Assembly: GCA_019828595.1 (NCBI GenBank)
Contig: JAHQRK010000008.1
Span: 2,356,001 to 2,420,000, forward strand
Length of the DNA stretch: 64,000 nt
Reading direction: 5' to 3'
DNA from: Aphanomyces cochlioides
Lineage: Eukaryota > Oomycota > Saprolegniomycetes > Saprolegniales > Verrucalvaceae
The notes beneath the pieces are model-generated. The model saw only the letters and a program-made list of their open reading frames with translations. It did not search any database and was not told the origin of the DNA. Below, one piece after another: positions 1 through 9,394 of this stretch (the first letter of the stretch is position 1; every line of letters begins with the position of its first letter). The position numbers and the translations under genes are program-made.

Positions 1-1636
1 GCATGGGTGGAAATCGAAATGTGTTTTGAGTTGTGCGAATTTGGGAAGAAATAGATGGCAAGGTCTGTCTTGGTATTTGTTCCGCTTCACTGTGTTCAAA
101 GGATGAGGGCATACGACGTGTTCCACGAGGTCCTCGACCTCGTCTGTGAGATGAAAAATTGCGTCCACTTCGAGCTACCTCCGCGCGTCTCTGAGCAGTA
201 GTCTGTGGGTCAAGTGCTTGTACAGGAGTTGGTGCTGGGGCTGCGGAGCGATTGATCCACCAATGCGGATGAAAGTCTTCTGGTCGCAACATGGTTTGAG
301 ATCTTCGTAAGGCATGAAGTTTATGTACGCAAGGTAAGCCAGTTGTACGAGTGTAGACCCCGGTGCAAGGACGCATCGAAACCATTGACAACTGCGCGCG
401 ACATTGCAATAGGGCATAAGTATGAATAACTGTCCGCATGACATCAAACATTGGTTTCATCAAGTCAATTCGTTGCTTCATTTTGGAGTCTGACAGCGCT
501 TCTCTGTATTCTTGAATCGAGATTCTCCACCAACCCTCAAGTTTTTTGTATATGGCAAGCATATCGATTTCGGAAGAATTAAGCCATCTCTTGAAACTTC
601 GATGATATCCTTCGACACGAGATGTTGCTTGTAAACCAAAATGGACAACTTGGTTAGTCCATACTCGAACGATGCGTTTTTTCCAATGGTGTAGCCATGT
701 TTGGTCAATATAATCAGCCTCTTCTTCTGAAATAGCACGCAAACGTTGCCGACATGACTCGTATTCAGTCTCCGATGTCGCTCGAACAAGTTCGTGAAAT
801 ACAGTACAGAACGCACGATGCTGGGGAGAGTCAACAAACGTTGCACTTTGTGACAAGGAACTGGTAGGTTGGGCAATCTTTTGAAATGCCAGTCGTGCAT
901 GAGTCTCAACAGCCTTAATAACATGCCATAAGCAAAGAAGCACGGGAACATTCGGAAATATTTCTTCAAGGGCATTCAGTAGGGCCAAATCTCGATCAAC
1001 AAGAAAAGTGTTTGGCGCCATAATCGATCGGACATTCAAGCACTCTCTCAAACTTTCGAGAGCCCAAAGGTAATCGTTTGTGCTTTCGCCAGCCATGAAA
1101 CAATGAGCCAAATGCAATGTTGTGTTCATTCCACTCACACCAATGATGTTCAATAAAGGTATGCCAAACTTGTTGCTTTTGTAGGTGCAATCCGTCAAAA
1201 TGACATCAGAGTTGTCTTCAAATATATCCAGAATCTGATCATTCGAAAAAAACAGGTGTGATATTCTCCCCTGAGGGTCAAGACGATGTCGAACAAAAAC
1301 CCCATTTTCTTCAAGAAGATTGAGAAGATGTTGTGCTCTTGTAGACGACCCGGTTTCTTCGCGCTCCACTTTCCTCTTCGCATTGTAGATATCGGTCTTT
1401 CTAATCAAAATGTTGGGATTGTTGTCCCGCAGTCGAACCATGGTCTGAGCTGGAGTAATACTGTATTTGCCATCTGAAACAATCGCTTGGACAACATCGG
1501 AGGTCCGATCCATGCGGCAGTGAGCAGCATGAGATGAAGGTTCCCTTGATCTTTCATGGTTGTGACTTCTCTCAGTTCCACGATGTTCAATGCACCACAT
1601 TCCATTTGTCGGCTCACGAACAATGTTTATGCGCAT
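1..1636 (-). CDS. MULE-type transposase, runs off left edge
   Basis: The frame is open without a stop from the ATG at 1636 to the left edge, so the 3' end lies outside the window. The protein has the layout of a Mutator-like (MULE/FAR1) transposase, a DDE enzyme that cuts and pastes its own element. An N-terminal basic, cysteine-containing segment (RCNCPMRIN) and a His-rich stretch resemble the zinc-binding FAR1/MULE N-domain. The core shows TDCTYKSNKFG (first Asp), FLVDRDLALLNAL (second Asp), CLWH, and SRVEGYHRSFKRW (Glu). A partial SWIM-like LPCVHKL lies further on. The frame also stays open upstream as far as the TAA at 1727-1729, through a KRRPGR AT-hook-like stretch, and it is the same frame as the SET and C2H2 ORFs upstream. 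The family call is firm; activity is unknown. Confidence 0.85.
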   Translation of the reverse strand, partial: MRINIVREPTNGMWCIEHRGTERSHNHERSREPSSHAAHCRMDRTSDVVQAIVSDGKYSITPAQTMVRLRDNNPNILIRKTDIYNAKRKVEREETGSSTRAQHLLNLLEENGVFVRHRLDPQGRISHLFFSNDQILDIFEDNSDVILTDCTYKSNKFGIPLLNIIGVSGMNTTLHLAHCFMAGESTNDYLWALESLRECLNVRSIMAPNTFLVDRDLALLNALEEIFPNVPVLLCLWHVIKAVETHARLAFQKIAQPTSSLSQSATFVDSPQHRAFCTVFHELVRATSETEYESCRQRLRAISEEEADYIDQTWLHHWKKRIVRVWTNQVVHFGLQATSRVEGYHRSFKRWLNSSEIDMLAIYKKLEGWWRISIQEYREALSDSKMKQRIDLMKPMFDVMRTVIHTYALLQCRAQLSMVSMRPCTGVYTRTTGLPCVHKLHALRRSQTMLRPEDFHPHWWINRSAAPAPTPVQALDPQTTAQRRAEVARSGRNFSSHRRGRGPRGTRRMPSSFEHSEAEQIPRQTLPSISSQIRTTQNTFRFPPM

Positions 1637-1726
1637 TGGACAGTTGCACCTTTTTGTTGATCTTCCTGGACGGCGTTTTGTTCCAGGTTGTGGCTTTGAA
1701 GGTTTGTACACGCCTATGTACACTAT

Positions 1727-2281
1727 TTACATTCTGTAGCTACGACCATACGTGGTGAACAGCTCCTCACCGGCCTTGACACGCTTCGTAACTTTGATTG
1801 CAAGAGTGTTCCCGTCTTGAATATAGTCGCAGTTTTTGTAAACATGCGCTTCTCGATCTGCACGATTGACAAAAGAGCCGACTCCTTTACCATTTTGAAA
1901 CTCTTGGAGGCCATCAATCCAAGCTGGCGTCGCTCCAAAGTCGTATCTAATTGCGTAAGACGGCTCTTGAGGAACTTGAAACACAACTTCTCCATCATAC
2001 GTTGTGACAACGTCGCCAGCAAGCAGATCAACACAAGCAAACATGCCAGCGCCAGCACGTTCAATCTTCGATGGGCCAGTCACAACAATTGGCCTCGCGG
2101 CTCCATAGCAGCCTCGCTGTCTTGCATCACGCAGAGAGAACAGACGACGAGGAGGAGTGGCCTTGAATAAACTAATCAGCAGTCTGACTGCCTTTCGTTT
2201 GTCTTGAGCTCGAGCGCGGCGACTTCTCTCGTTGGCCTTCTTGACTTCGTCGGGTACAACTGGTGTGAAACGTACCCGCAT
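1727..2281 (-). CDS. SET-domain protein linked to the MULE
   Basis: This 184-residue ORF has SET-domain (lysine methyltransferase fold) features. A basic N-terminus of about 60 residues is followed by RAGAGMFACVDLLAGDVV (the usual start of a SET domain), then YDGE, GSFVNRADREAHVYKNCDY where most SET proteins have the NHS..PN segment, and VKAGEELFTTYGRSY, the usual GEEL..YG end. The canonical NHSC core is not conserved, so catalysis is uncertain. Its TAA (1729-1727) is followed in the same frame by the MULE transposase, and the C2H2 ORF ends in the same frame just before its ATG. The position suggests a transposon-borne accessory protein or part of a larger fusion; a host gene is less likely. 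Confidence 0.7.
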   Translation of the reverse strand: MRVRFTPVVPDEVKKANERSRRARAQDKRKAVRLLISLFKATPPRRLFSLRDARQRGCYGAARPIVVTGPSKIERAGAGMFACVDLLAGDVVTTYDGEVVFQVPQEPSYAIRYDFGATPAWIDGLQEFQNGKGVGSFVNRADREAHVYKNCDYIQDGNTLAIKVTKRVKAGEELFTTYGRSYRM

Positions 2282-2464
2282 CTAGTGTTTGCGTGAGCAA
2301 TGCATTCGCATGGAGTTGGTCACTTTGTAACGAGCACCGCAGTCGGGACAAGTATATTGACCGTCGTCATCTTGGAGGAGCAATTTCGATAGCATGTCTT
2401 GTGTTTGAGGGGAATTGACTTCTGAAATGAATTGTGTGGCGACTGTTGTGTCGTCAAATCGCAC
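2282..2464 (-). CDS. Small C2H2 zinc-finger ORF
   Basis: This is a 60-residue ORF. Its last 24 residues form one good C2H2 finger (YTCPDCGARY, then HCSRKH). The stop TAG is immediately followed by the ATG of the SET ORF in the same frame, so finger, SET domain and transposase are collinear. An acidic, glutamine-containing segment precedes the finger. It may be a separate short protein, the N-terminus of a fusion interrupted by a stop mutation, or an exon: the last 42 nt before the SET ATG also read as a possible GT...TAG intron, although removing them would destroy the HxxxH half of the finger. A DNA-binding role in the element is inferred. Confidence 0.5.
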   Translation of the reverse strand: MRFDDTTVATQFISEVNSPQTQDMLSKLLLQDDDGQYTCPDCGARYKVTNSMRMHCSRKH

Positions 2465-3936
2465 GCACTATGATTGGTTGATACATACATAACTTAATAC
2501 CAGCATATCGTACTTTAATTGGTTGATAACCAAGCTTTGTCTCTGTCATAAAAGAGTTGTAATTCTAGGTGCGGTGGGTGTTCGCACAATATTTGATTGG
2601 TAGATTAACGAGTTTCTCTGTACTGATTGGCTTTGCATTGAATAAATTCATTGGATAATAATGGTAAAAAGAGTTGTAATTCAATGTGCGCTGGGTGTTC
2701 ACACAAAATTCTATTGGCCAATATTGAAATGTATTGACAAACCAACAAGTGGATTTTGATTGGCCAAACCTCTTTTTAATTTTCAGCGACACAAAGATCA
2801 CTGGAAATTGATTGGCCACGACTCCTTTCCTGTGTCCAAGTGGACATTTCGGTTGATTGAGACGGCAGCTTGGCGCAAGAGTCTTGTTTTCCACCTTGAA
2901 TGACTATTTTCTATGGATCTATGTCGATTTACGCTATTTCGCCGAGGAGACGCTTGTGTATTCGCAGGAAAGTTGTTGGCTAAAGCTCAGAAAGACTCGC
3001 TCACTAATAGTACTAATGTAACTCTGTTGTCAACAATTCGGGTATACAAATTCCAAGTATAAGGTGTAGACATATTTAAAAAGAGGAGTGGGATATTTAA
3101 CACCTCCCTTGTGGTAACAACACACATCCAATGCGTGTATCAGGCATATGAAACAGCTGCGATTTTGTCAAACTCGGCCTTTTTGCAGCGAAAGCACACG
3201 ATCTTTATAAAGATCGCATACGCTCTATGCTCCATAACCCCCCCCCGAAGTACTTAAACACCGCCGCCTCGACACCAAAAGAAGTGAATTTTTTGAAGAT
3301 TTATCGTCATGTTCATTGAAATGGCATAAAATTTGAAATGACACGCTCTAAGGAACTTCCTCGTCTATCCCTCGCATGAGATTCTCTTGTAATCCATTCA
3401 AACCATTTCCATTGCATCGCGCTCATTTGAATTATGCTCTCCATTGCTTTTCGTCCTGCATCCTGCAATCAAAGCCCACAGTTTGATTGAGAAAGCATGC
3501 CACCTTGCCGTATACAATGCCATCCACTCGTGTATCTTCAAACTTCCTATGACCATATGCAACATATCCTACAAATTTGATCACTGGTCGTCCGTTTATT
3601 TTTCGCGTACTATACTACTAAATATAAACACATTATATAGGAGGATTTAGCACGACCAAGTACATGATATCATGTGTACATAAATTTGACATTTTGAAAA
3701 TAGCGATCTACACTGACTACAGTGCAAGTACTGTGTATACAATTTTGACTTGAAGTTTGTATGGTGCAATGTCAGATTCTCTTTTCAACGAAGTCATGGG
3801 CGGTTGACTAGCTTTTTCAAGATTCCCTGGACAGCTTCTGCCATGAGTTCGGGCGGGTTGAGAATCCAAGCCGCCCGCCATCGATTGGTTCCGTCGATGG
3901 AGCATGTCATTTTCGCATTTGTGTACTCTGGTTGCG
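2465..3936. other. Gene-free stretch with ATTGG cluster and a short repeat
   Basis: No convincing coding frame. From 2471 to 2820 the pentamer ATTGG (CCAAT) occurs about eight times, spaced 20-80 bp apart (for example near 2471, 2517, 2594, 2629, 2650, 2711, 2758 and 2810). An imperfect direct repeat (aaagagttgtaatt, then tgggtgttcrcacaa) lies at 2551-2589 and 2668-2706. A run of C follows at about 3239. The part beside the MULE may hold its terminal region, but I could not define terminal inverted repeats. The remainder up to 3936 is probably the 5' flank of the first SMYD-like gene. Confidence 0.5.
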
Positions 3937-5313
3937 ATGGAATTTACGGCGCCAAAGTTCACGGAAGCCCCAGTGTCGCAAGATTTGTCCAAGCCAATTA
4001 CCGCCACGACCGCCTTGAGCGCTGGCCAAGTCATTTTCTCGGAATTGGCGCTCGTGTCGTCGGCCGGTGGCATTGAGCCTGAAGAAGGATTCCATGAAGA
4101 AGGCTGCGAAGACGAAGAATGCGGCGGATGTGCTGCGATGGAAGAAGAAGAAACCAAGGATGAATTGGACGAAGCCGACCTTGCGACTGTCAGCCCATAC
4201 GTCGTTGAACACTTTGACGCATTGATGGAAACGTGCGAACCGCTTGAAGCTCTCGCTATGGTCGACATTCGCAAAAATCTCTTCAAGTGCTTTGCCTTGA
4301 TTGAAGCCAACGCTGATGCCCTTGCCCCTTTTGCCTCGATGGATGTGATTGCCGAGGATGCTACGGCCAGCTTGGATGCTGCGAAAGCCCTCCGTGAAGC
4401 CCATGCCAGTGTCATTCCATCGTCCATGTCGGACGATCAAGTTGCGCATTTGATTGGCGTGCTCAACAAATACTGCATCCCGCTCGACGACATCAGCGGC
4501 TCGGGTTTGTTCTTGTACGTCTCGAAGCTCAAGCACAGCTGCGTGCCCAACGCCAGCTTCACGGATGCCGGCAATGCTATCTGGGTCACTGCGTTCCAAC
4601 CCATTGCCCCTGGTGAGGAAATCACCGTCGACTTTTTCAACACGCACTACATGTGCGTTGCGGAACGCAACGAAGTGCTTGCTGCCGAAGGTCAATTTTG
4701 CACATGTGCTGTCTGCACTGGCGTTGCCGCTGACAAGACGCGTGCATTCAAGTGCAAGGGCTGCGCTGATGGCATTGTCCACCCAACCAAGGATGTCTAT
4801 GCCTGCGCTTCGTGCGGTGCCAAATTTGAAGCCGACACGATTGCCGCTGCCGAAATGGAGGAAACGACCTTGATGACCGACTTGGACGCTGAAACGTTCG
4901 ACCAACTCGACAAGATCATAGCAGAATCGTTGTTGCACCCATACCACCACATCTTTTACTCGGCAATGGAGGTCTTGACGGACGACTCCGTCGTGGACAT
5001 CAACATGACGGAAGAACAAGCGCTCAAGGTGTTGTACCGCTTGGTCGATGCACTCAACTACGTCGTGTCGTTCCCACATTCTGAAAAAGTGTCGTTGTAC
5101 AACTCGATTGCCCAAGCGCATATCAGTGCTGGCGAAATTGACAAGGCCACTCAAGCATACACGAAGGCGTTCCAAGTGTGCACGACTGTCTTTGGCGCCG
5201 AATGCAAGGAAACGCTCATGTTCAAATCGTTGATGGAAAACACGCCGACGACCGTCGACGAAATGGCCAAAGCGTACGGCTACGAAGTGATCGAAGACGA
5301 CGAAGAAGCATAA
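3937..5313 (+). CDS. SMYD-like SET-domain protein, copy A
   Basis: This is a single-exon gene of 458 residues. The start is placed at the second in-frame ATG (MEFTAPKF) because all three tandem copies align from MEF. The SET core is split as in SMYD proteins: an N-terminal GQVIF segment, a Cys-rich GCEDEECGGC stretch, a helical insert, then GSGLFLYVSKLKHSCVPN (the NHSC-like active-site motif), PIAPGEEITVDFF, and post-SET cysteines (CTCAVC, CKGC, ACASCG). The C-terminus has a TPR-like helical region around KVSLYNSIAQAHISAGEI. A classic MYND finger is not evident. The likely role is protein-lysine methylation; the substrate is unknown. Four copies of a short motif follow the stop at 5364-5510. 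Confidence 0.85.
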   Translation: MEFTAPKFTEAPVSQDLSKPITATTALSAGQVIFSELALVSSAGGIEPEEGFHEEGCEDEECGGCAAMEEEETKDELDEADLATVSPYVVEHFDALMETCEPLEALAMVDIRKNLFKCFALIEANADALAPFASMDVIAEDATASLDAAKALREAHASVIPSSMSDDQVAHLIGVLNKYCIPLDDISGSGLFLYVSKLKHSCVPNASFTDAGNAIWVTAFQPIAPGEEITVDFFNTHYMCVAERNEVLAAEGQFCTCAVCTGVAADKTRAFKCKGCADGIVHPTKDVYACASCGAKFEADTIAAAEMEETTLMTDLDAETFDQLDKIIAESLLHPYHHIFYSAMEVLTDDSVVDINMTEEQALKVLYRLVDALNYVVSFPHSEKVSLYNSIAQAHISAGEIDKATQAYTKAFQVCTTVFGAECKETLMFKSLMENTPTTVDEMAKAYGYEVIEDDEEA

Positions 5314-5363
5314 AGACAGTGTGTCGAGTGGGGAGGATTTTATAATTAACGAGGGAACAATCG

Positions 5364-5510
5364 CGATGGACATTTAGAATGTGTTTGATTCTGGTGCGAT
5401 GGACATTTGAAATCTGTGAGAAATGAAAATACACCGTGAAAACACACACACGATGATGGACATTTGACATGTGTGAGAAGATTTTTCGATGGACACTTCA
5501 AGAGTGTGAA
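5364..5510 (+). repeat. Four-copy array of the GATGGACATTT...TGTGA motif
   Basis: Four copies of a roughly 23-bp motif, consensus gatggacatttgaaatgtgtgag, lie at 5364-5387, 5397-5420, 5454-5476 and 5487-5510, starting 50 bp after the stop codon of SMYD copy A. Single copies of the same motif lie near the other SMYD and CRN genes. The middle is partly palindromic (ACATTTnAAATGT). A 3'-end or regulatory role is inference. Confidence 0.6.
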
Positions 5511-5534
5511 ACACATGTCACTAAATAGTGTGTA

Positions 5535-7314
5535 CTACTCTGTCCCGGAAAGTTTCTCTAGTATGTTTTTTTTGGTGTCCCGAAATGATCTTCCACTTTT
5601 ATATTTCTATAATAAAACGAAGTGAAAATGAAAAGTATATTCAAAACAAGTTAAAGCTCGCAGAATTCAACATCGTGAGGAATCCCAAGATTGTTGAACG
5701 TGGAGCACAATTCATGGACCGCCATTTCATCTTCCTTGCGGGCATACATTTCAGTGAGTAAGTCTTGAGCATTCTCGGCAATGGATATGGGCACAAGTTC
5801 AGGATCTCCAAAAGAGCCGTCGCGGCGAGCTTGAGCTTTTCCAGAGTGATGAATTTTGAATTCATTGCCACCTCCATTTTCCATGATTGCTCGCATGACA
5901 CAACGCAGGGTCGCAAAATTGTTCTGCAACTTTTCGGAAGACAGCTCGTTGAAAGCATCTTCAACAGCAGTGACCAATTCATCCACATTTCGTGCAACTT
6001 TGCGATATTGCAAAGTTTGGATCGAGTTGAAAAAACCCAGATCTAATATATTTAAATCTGGGCTTTTTGGTGGTTGATTTGACATCGTGATATTCCAACC
6101 ATCAGCCTTGCAAGCCTCTGTCACATTCGGATCGCTCAAACAGACATGCACCGGCGCATTATCTTGCTGGATGACAACAGAACGAGTTGACCCGGCAGGC
6201 CATTTGGACTTGATGGCGGGGATAACTTTTTCAATCAAAGTAGCACGGTAAACCGACCTTGTGACTGACACAGGCACGGTAATAAGGGTACCCTTTGGAC
6301 GATTTTTACTTGAGCGTGCAGCTGGTTGGCGCTCAATAAAAGGCCATATGCCTATTTTGCCATCGAAAAACACACCAGTCAATTCATCGACTCTTGGTTC
6401 TGCAACTGCCGCCAGGAACATGATCTTTGGTATAAATCGCTGGTTGTGAATCGTCCTAACAGGACCCGTTTCGTCAGGGAGGAGGTATATCTTCTGGTCA
6501 ATCTTGGCAAGGTAAAACCACTTTTCGTCCACGTGGACGACATTGTTTAATGGTTTAAATGTGTAGTCAAGTGAGCCTTCAAACGGAACAAGATGGGCCA
6601 ACGCAAACTCCAATCGTTGTTTATGGTGTTCATTTGTGAGACGTGGCTTGAGTCGATTTGTAGTGCAGCGCAAAAATCCGGCCTTCTTTGCACGGTGGAG
6701 TATTGTCTTAGCAATTCCCGTTTCCTCAGCTAGCGTTCTCAAATTCTGGCGGAGATGGAATGACACCTTTCGAACGCGAGACTGTATTTCTGTCGGTGTC
6801 ATTCCCTTTCGGCCAGGATTTGACTTTATCTTGCTGGTAATTGCAGCCAAGGGTGTTCTATTGTTAAGTCCCATCTTGTACATCTTCCAAAGGTCAGCAA
6901 TAGTTCTAGTTGAACGGCAATATTTCACTGCAACTTGCTTGAGAGCACCACGATTGAGTTTGCCTTCGGCTTGCGTGGCAGATAATTCAGCACAAATGAC
7001 GATTTTGTCGTCGTCAGACAAATTCGGACCCTTCTTGCCCATGGCAGTCGTCGGAAATTGCAATGGGGTAAAAGTGGCTTTGTCCACTTCTCAGCAATTG
7101 ATTGGCCAAAAAATTATTTATTGTTCGATATGATTGGTCCATTTTGGATAATGTGTCTTGCCTCGAAATGACTGACTCTGGCGACCATGAGCAATACTGT
7201 TGCAATTATTGGCAGAAATACTTTGATATCCATCAATTGCGCTCAATTACATTGAAAAATGGCCTTAATTTGGACCAATTACACTAAGTGGAAAAACATT
7301 TCGGGACAGAGTAG
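5535..7314 (-). mobile_element. Complete mariner-type DNA transposon
   Basis: Inverted terminal repeats starting CTACTCTGTCCCG lie at 5535 and, reverse-complemented, end at 7314. Each end is flanked by TA (5533-5534 and 7315-7316), the target duplication of Tc1/mariner elements. The repeats match for about 13 bp, then diverge (GGAAAGTTT versus AAATGTTTT). A single transposase ORF fills most of the interior. The element sits between SMYD copies A and B, and its right flank continues into an ATTGG-containing sequence. Confidence 0.9.
5651..7087 (-). CDS. Mariner-family transposase (DD34D)
   Basis: This is an intact 478-residue ORF; MGKKGP at residue 16 is an alternative start. An N-terminal helix-turn-helix region (residues about 20-130, with RSTRTIADLWKMYK and NPGRKG) precedes the catalytic core. 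The core has HVDEKWFY (first Asp), QQDNAPVH (second Asp) and SPDLNILDLGFFNSIQ (third Asp). The spacing from second to third Asp is 34 residues, as in mariner rather than the DD34E of Tc1. The NILDLGFFNSIQ stretch is typical of mariner-like proteins of oomycetes and plants. The enzyme would bind the terminal repeats and move the element into TA sites. No frame break is visible, so it may be active. Confidence 0.92.
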   Translation of the reverse strand: MDKATFTPLQFPTTAMGKKGPNLSDDDKIVICAELSATQAEGKLNRGALKQVAVKYCRSTRTIADLWKMYKMGLNNRTPLAAITSKIKSNPGRKGMTPTEIQSRVRKVSFHLRQNLRTLAEETGIAKTILHRAKKAGFLRCTTNRLKPRLTNEHHKQRLEFALAHLVPFEGSLDYTFKPLNNVVHVDEKWFYLAKIDQKIYLLPDETGPVRTIHNQRFIPKIMFLAAVAEPRVDELTGVFFDGKIGIWPFIERQPAARSSKNRPKGTLITVPVSVTRSVYRATLIEKVIPAIKSKWPAGSTRSVVIQQDNAPVHVCLSDPNVTEACKADGWNITMSNQPPKSPDLNILDLGFFNSIQTLQYRKVARNVDELVTAVEDAFNELSSEKLQNNFATLRCVMRAIMENGGGNEFKIHHSGKAQARRDGSFGDPELVPISIAENAQDLLTEMYARKEDEMAVHELCSTFNNLGIPHDVEFCEL

Positions 7315-7316
7315 TA

Positions 7317-8056
7317 TTATTGCAAATGTTTACTGTGAATTTTGATAGTTGGAGGTTAAATAGTGACATACCTCGCAATAAGGACTTCCTTCGTTAGTGC
7401 ATTTGGATGACTTCGTCGATGTTGCCTTTGCTTTATGCTCTGTTTAAAAGTTTATAGCGTTCTAAACCTGCTCCGCGCTACATGGGATTGTCATATCTAC
7501 GTCTTATACTCGAACTCCTATCTTCCAGTGTGTGTCTTGCACTTTTGAGAAGCTGTCCGCAGTGTAATTCCTATCGAATCGGACTCAACGACCAGTGCTT
7601 TGCCTAGGTTCCTTGGACAAGTTAATGTCACTGCCCCCCCTCGCAGTGAAAGCCTGCTAGACCTCATACCCCAGAAAACGAGAGAGAGAGAGCGCGCGAT
7701 GCGACACCTGCGGTAAAGATCATCTGTCTACGGTTCAAATAGCTTTAAAACCATGAATCCCAGGAGAGACAAATACTCTCTAAGACGCCCTTTTGACAAG
7801 CAAGAGCGGAAAGTTCGACGAGCTCGTAGAGTACAATCGAGCAACAAACCATGGATGCAAAGCGAGGACGCAATGGGGATCGATCTCCTCTGGGAAATTT
7901 TACTCTTGGTTTAGTGACATACTGGAAATATTGACAGGCGACATTTGAACGTTGTGATATTAAATTTCGGAAGAGTCTGGGCGAGGGAAACATCCACCAA
8001 TGGCTCGCCCATATGCTTTGTGGTTGAGTGGTGGCTGCATTTGTGAATTTTGCACG
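7317..8056. other. Gene-free stretch upstream of SMYD copy B
   Basis: No supported gene. It holds a C run (7635), an AG/GC-simple stretch (7681-7702) and one copy of the dispersed motif (about 7938-7962, ending ttgtgatatt), roughly 100 bp before the SMYD copy B start. It is probably promoter and 5' flank. Confidence 0.4.
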
Positions 8057-9394
8057 ATGGAGTTTGCAGCTGCCACGTTTCCAGAGGCGTGTGTGTCCCA
8101 AGACTTGACGAAACCAATTGTCGCGACGGTGGCGTTCGAAGCTGGCCAAGTTATCTTTGGCGAAGTCGCGACTGTCGCGTCGGCTGGAAGCGGGCTCGAA
8201 GACGTTTTGCATGACGAAGGATGCGAAGACCAAGATTGCGGCGGTTGTGCGGCTGTCGATGATGAATTGGACGGCTTGGACGACGACGACAAGGAAGAAT
8301 TGAGCCCATACGTCGTCGAGCACTTTGAAGATGTCATGGCTGCGTGCGAACCTTTTGAACCGTTGGCCAGTACTGAAGTGCGTAAAAATCTCTTCAAGAT
8401 CTTGAAATCCGCCGACTTGCGAGCCCCTTTCCTTGACTTGCCATCGGAAAGCAAGGCGGATGCGTTGGACGCCGCGGTGGCCATCCGTGCTGCGCACCCT
8501 GATGCCATTCCCAGCGATTTGACGGACGACCAAGTGGCTCAATTGATTGGCATCCTCGCCAAGCATTCCATTCCTTTGGAAGAAATCAACGGCTCGGGTT
8601 TGTTTTTGTACGTCCCCAAGATTCAACACAGCTGCACGCCCAATGCGAGCTACACTGACGCTGGTGACGCCATTTGGCTCACGGCCATTCGTCCGATTGC
8701 CGCTGGCGATGTGATCACGGTTGACTTTTTTGACGTCTTCTATACACCTGTGGGTGAAAAGAAGGAAGTCTTTGCCGACGAAGGGGAAACTTGCTTGTGC
8801 GATCTCTGCGAAGGTGTCGTGGCCGACAAGACGCGAGCTTTCAAGTGCGCTGCCTGCAAACCTGGCATTGTCCACCCGACCAAGTCGGTCTTTGCGTGCG
8901 CATCTTGCGGTGCTCAATGGGATGCCGACGCGATTGCTGCTGCTGAAGAGGAAGAAGCGGATCTCATGGCCGATGCCAAAGTCGACACATTTGATCAACT
9001 TGACAAAATCGTCGCGTCGTCGAAATTGCACGCTTTCCACCATGTTTTCTTTTCGATCTTGGACGTCCTGGTCGAAGATTCCGTGGAAAGCGCGGGATCG
9101 GAAGAACAAGCACTAGCTGCGATGTACAAGCAAGTCGAAGCTTTGGACTACGTTGTGCCTTATCCCCACGCTGAAAAGGTTTCACTCTTTGACTCGATTG
9201 CTCAAGCGAACATTGCGCTTGACGCGATTTCCAAAGCGACAGAAGCGTACACGAATGCCTACGACGTGGCGAAAATTGTCTTTGGTCCTGAAGCCAAGAC
9301 GACGCAACTGTTTCAGCGGTTGAAGGACAACACGCCAACAACGATCGCGGATATCCCCGCCGCGTACGGCTTGCAATTATTTGACGAAGAGTAA
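8057..9394 (+). CDS. SMYD-like SET-domain protein, copy B
   Basis: This is a single-exon gene of 445 residues; the start is chosen at MEFAAATF by alignment with the other copies, although an in-frame ATG exists at 8000. It has the same architecture as copy A: GQVIFGE, the acidic/Cys segment GCEDQDCGGC, GSGLFLYVPKIQHSCTPN, PIAAGDVITVDFFDVFY, post-SET cysteines (CLCDLC, CAAC, ACASCG) and a C-terminal TPR-like region. The catalytic NHSC-equivalent (QHSCTPN) and the ITVDFF motif are kept, so it is probably functional. One copy of the dispersed motif starts about 20 bp after the stop. The mariner element separates it from copy A. Confidence 0.85.
   Translation: MEFAAATFPEACVSQDLTKPIVATVAFEAGQVIFGEVATVASAGSGLEDVLHDEGCEDQDCGGCAAVDDELDGLDDDDKEELSPYVVEHFEDVMAACEPFEPLASTEVRKNLFKILKSADLRAPFLDLPSESKADALDAAVAIRAAHPDAIPSDLTDDQVAQLIGILAKHSIPLEEINGSGLFLYVPKIQHSCTPNASYTDAGDAIWLTAIRPIAAGDVITVDFFDVFYTPVGEKKEVFADEGETCLCDLCEGVVADKTRAFKCAACKPGIVHPTKSVFACASCGAQWDADAIAAAEEEEADLMADAKVDTFDQLDKIVASSKLHAFHHVFFSILDVLVEDSVESAGSEEQALAAMYKQVEALDYVVPYPHAEKVSLFDSIAQANIALDAISKATEAYTNAYDVAKIVFGPEAKTTQLFQRLKDNTPTTIADIPAAYGLQLFDEE

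Noticed and set aside
1727..2284. Programmed readthrough of TAG and TAA between C2H2, SET and MULE as an established fact
   Set aside because: The frame continuity is real, but readthrough, splicing and mutation cannot be told apart from the sequence alone, so it is kept only as a finding.
3237..3246. C run as a regulatory or structural element
   Set aside because: A short homopolymer with nothing supporting a function nearby.
3907..5373. 488-residue antisense ORF across SMYD copy A, with similar long antisense ORFs across copies B (7745-9109) and C (10389-11744)
   Set aside because: They mirror the sense genes, arise from their codon bias, and their sequences make no recognisable domain, whereas the sense strands encode clear SET motifs.
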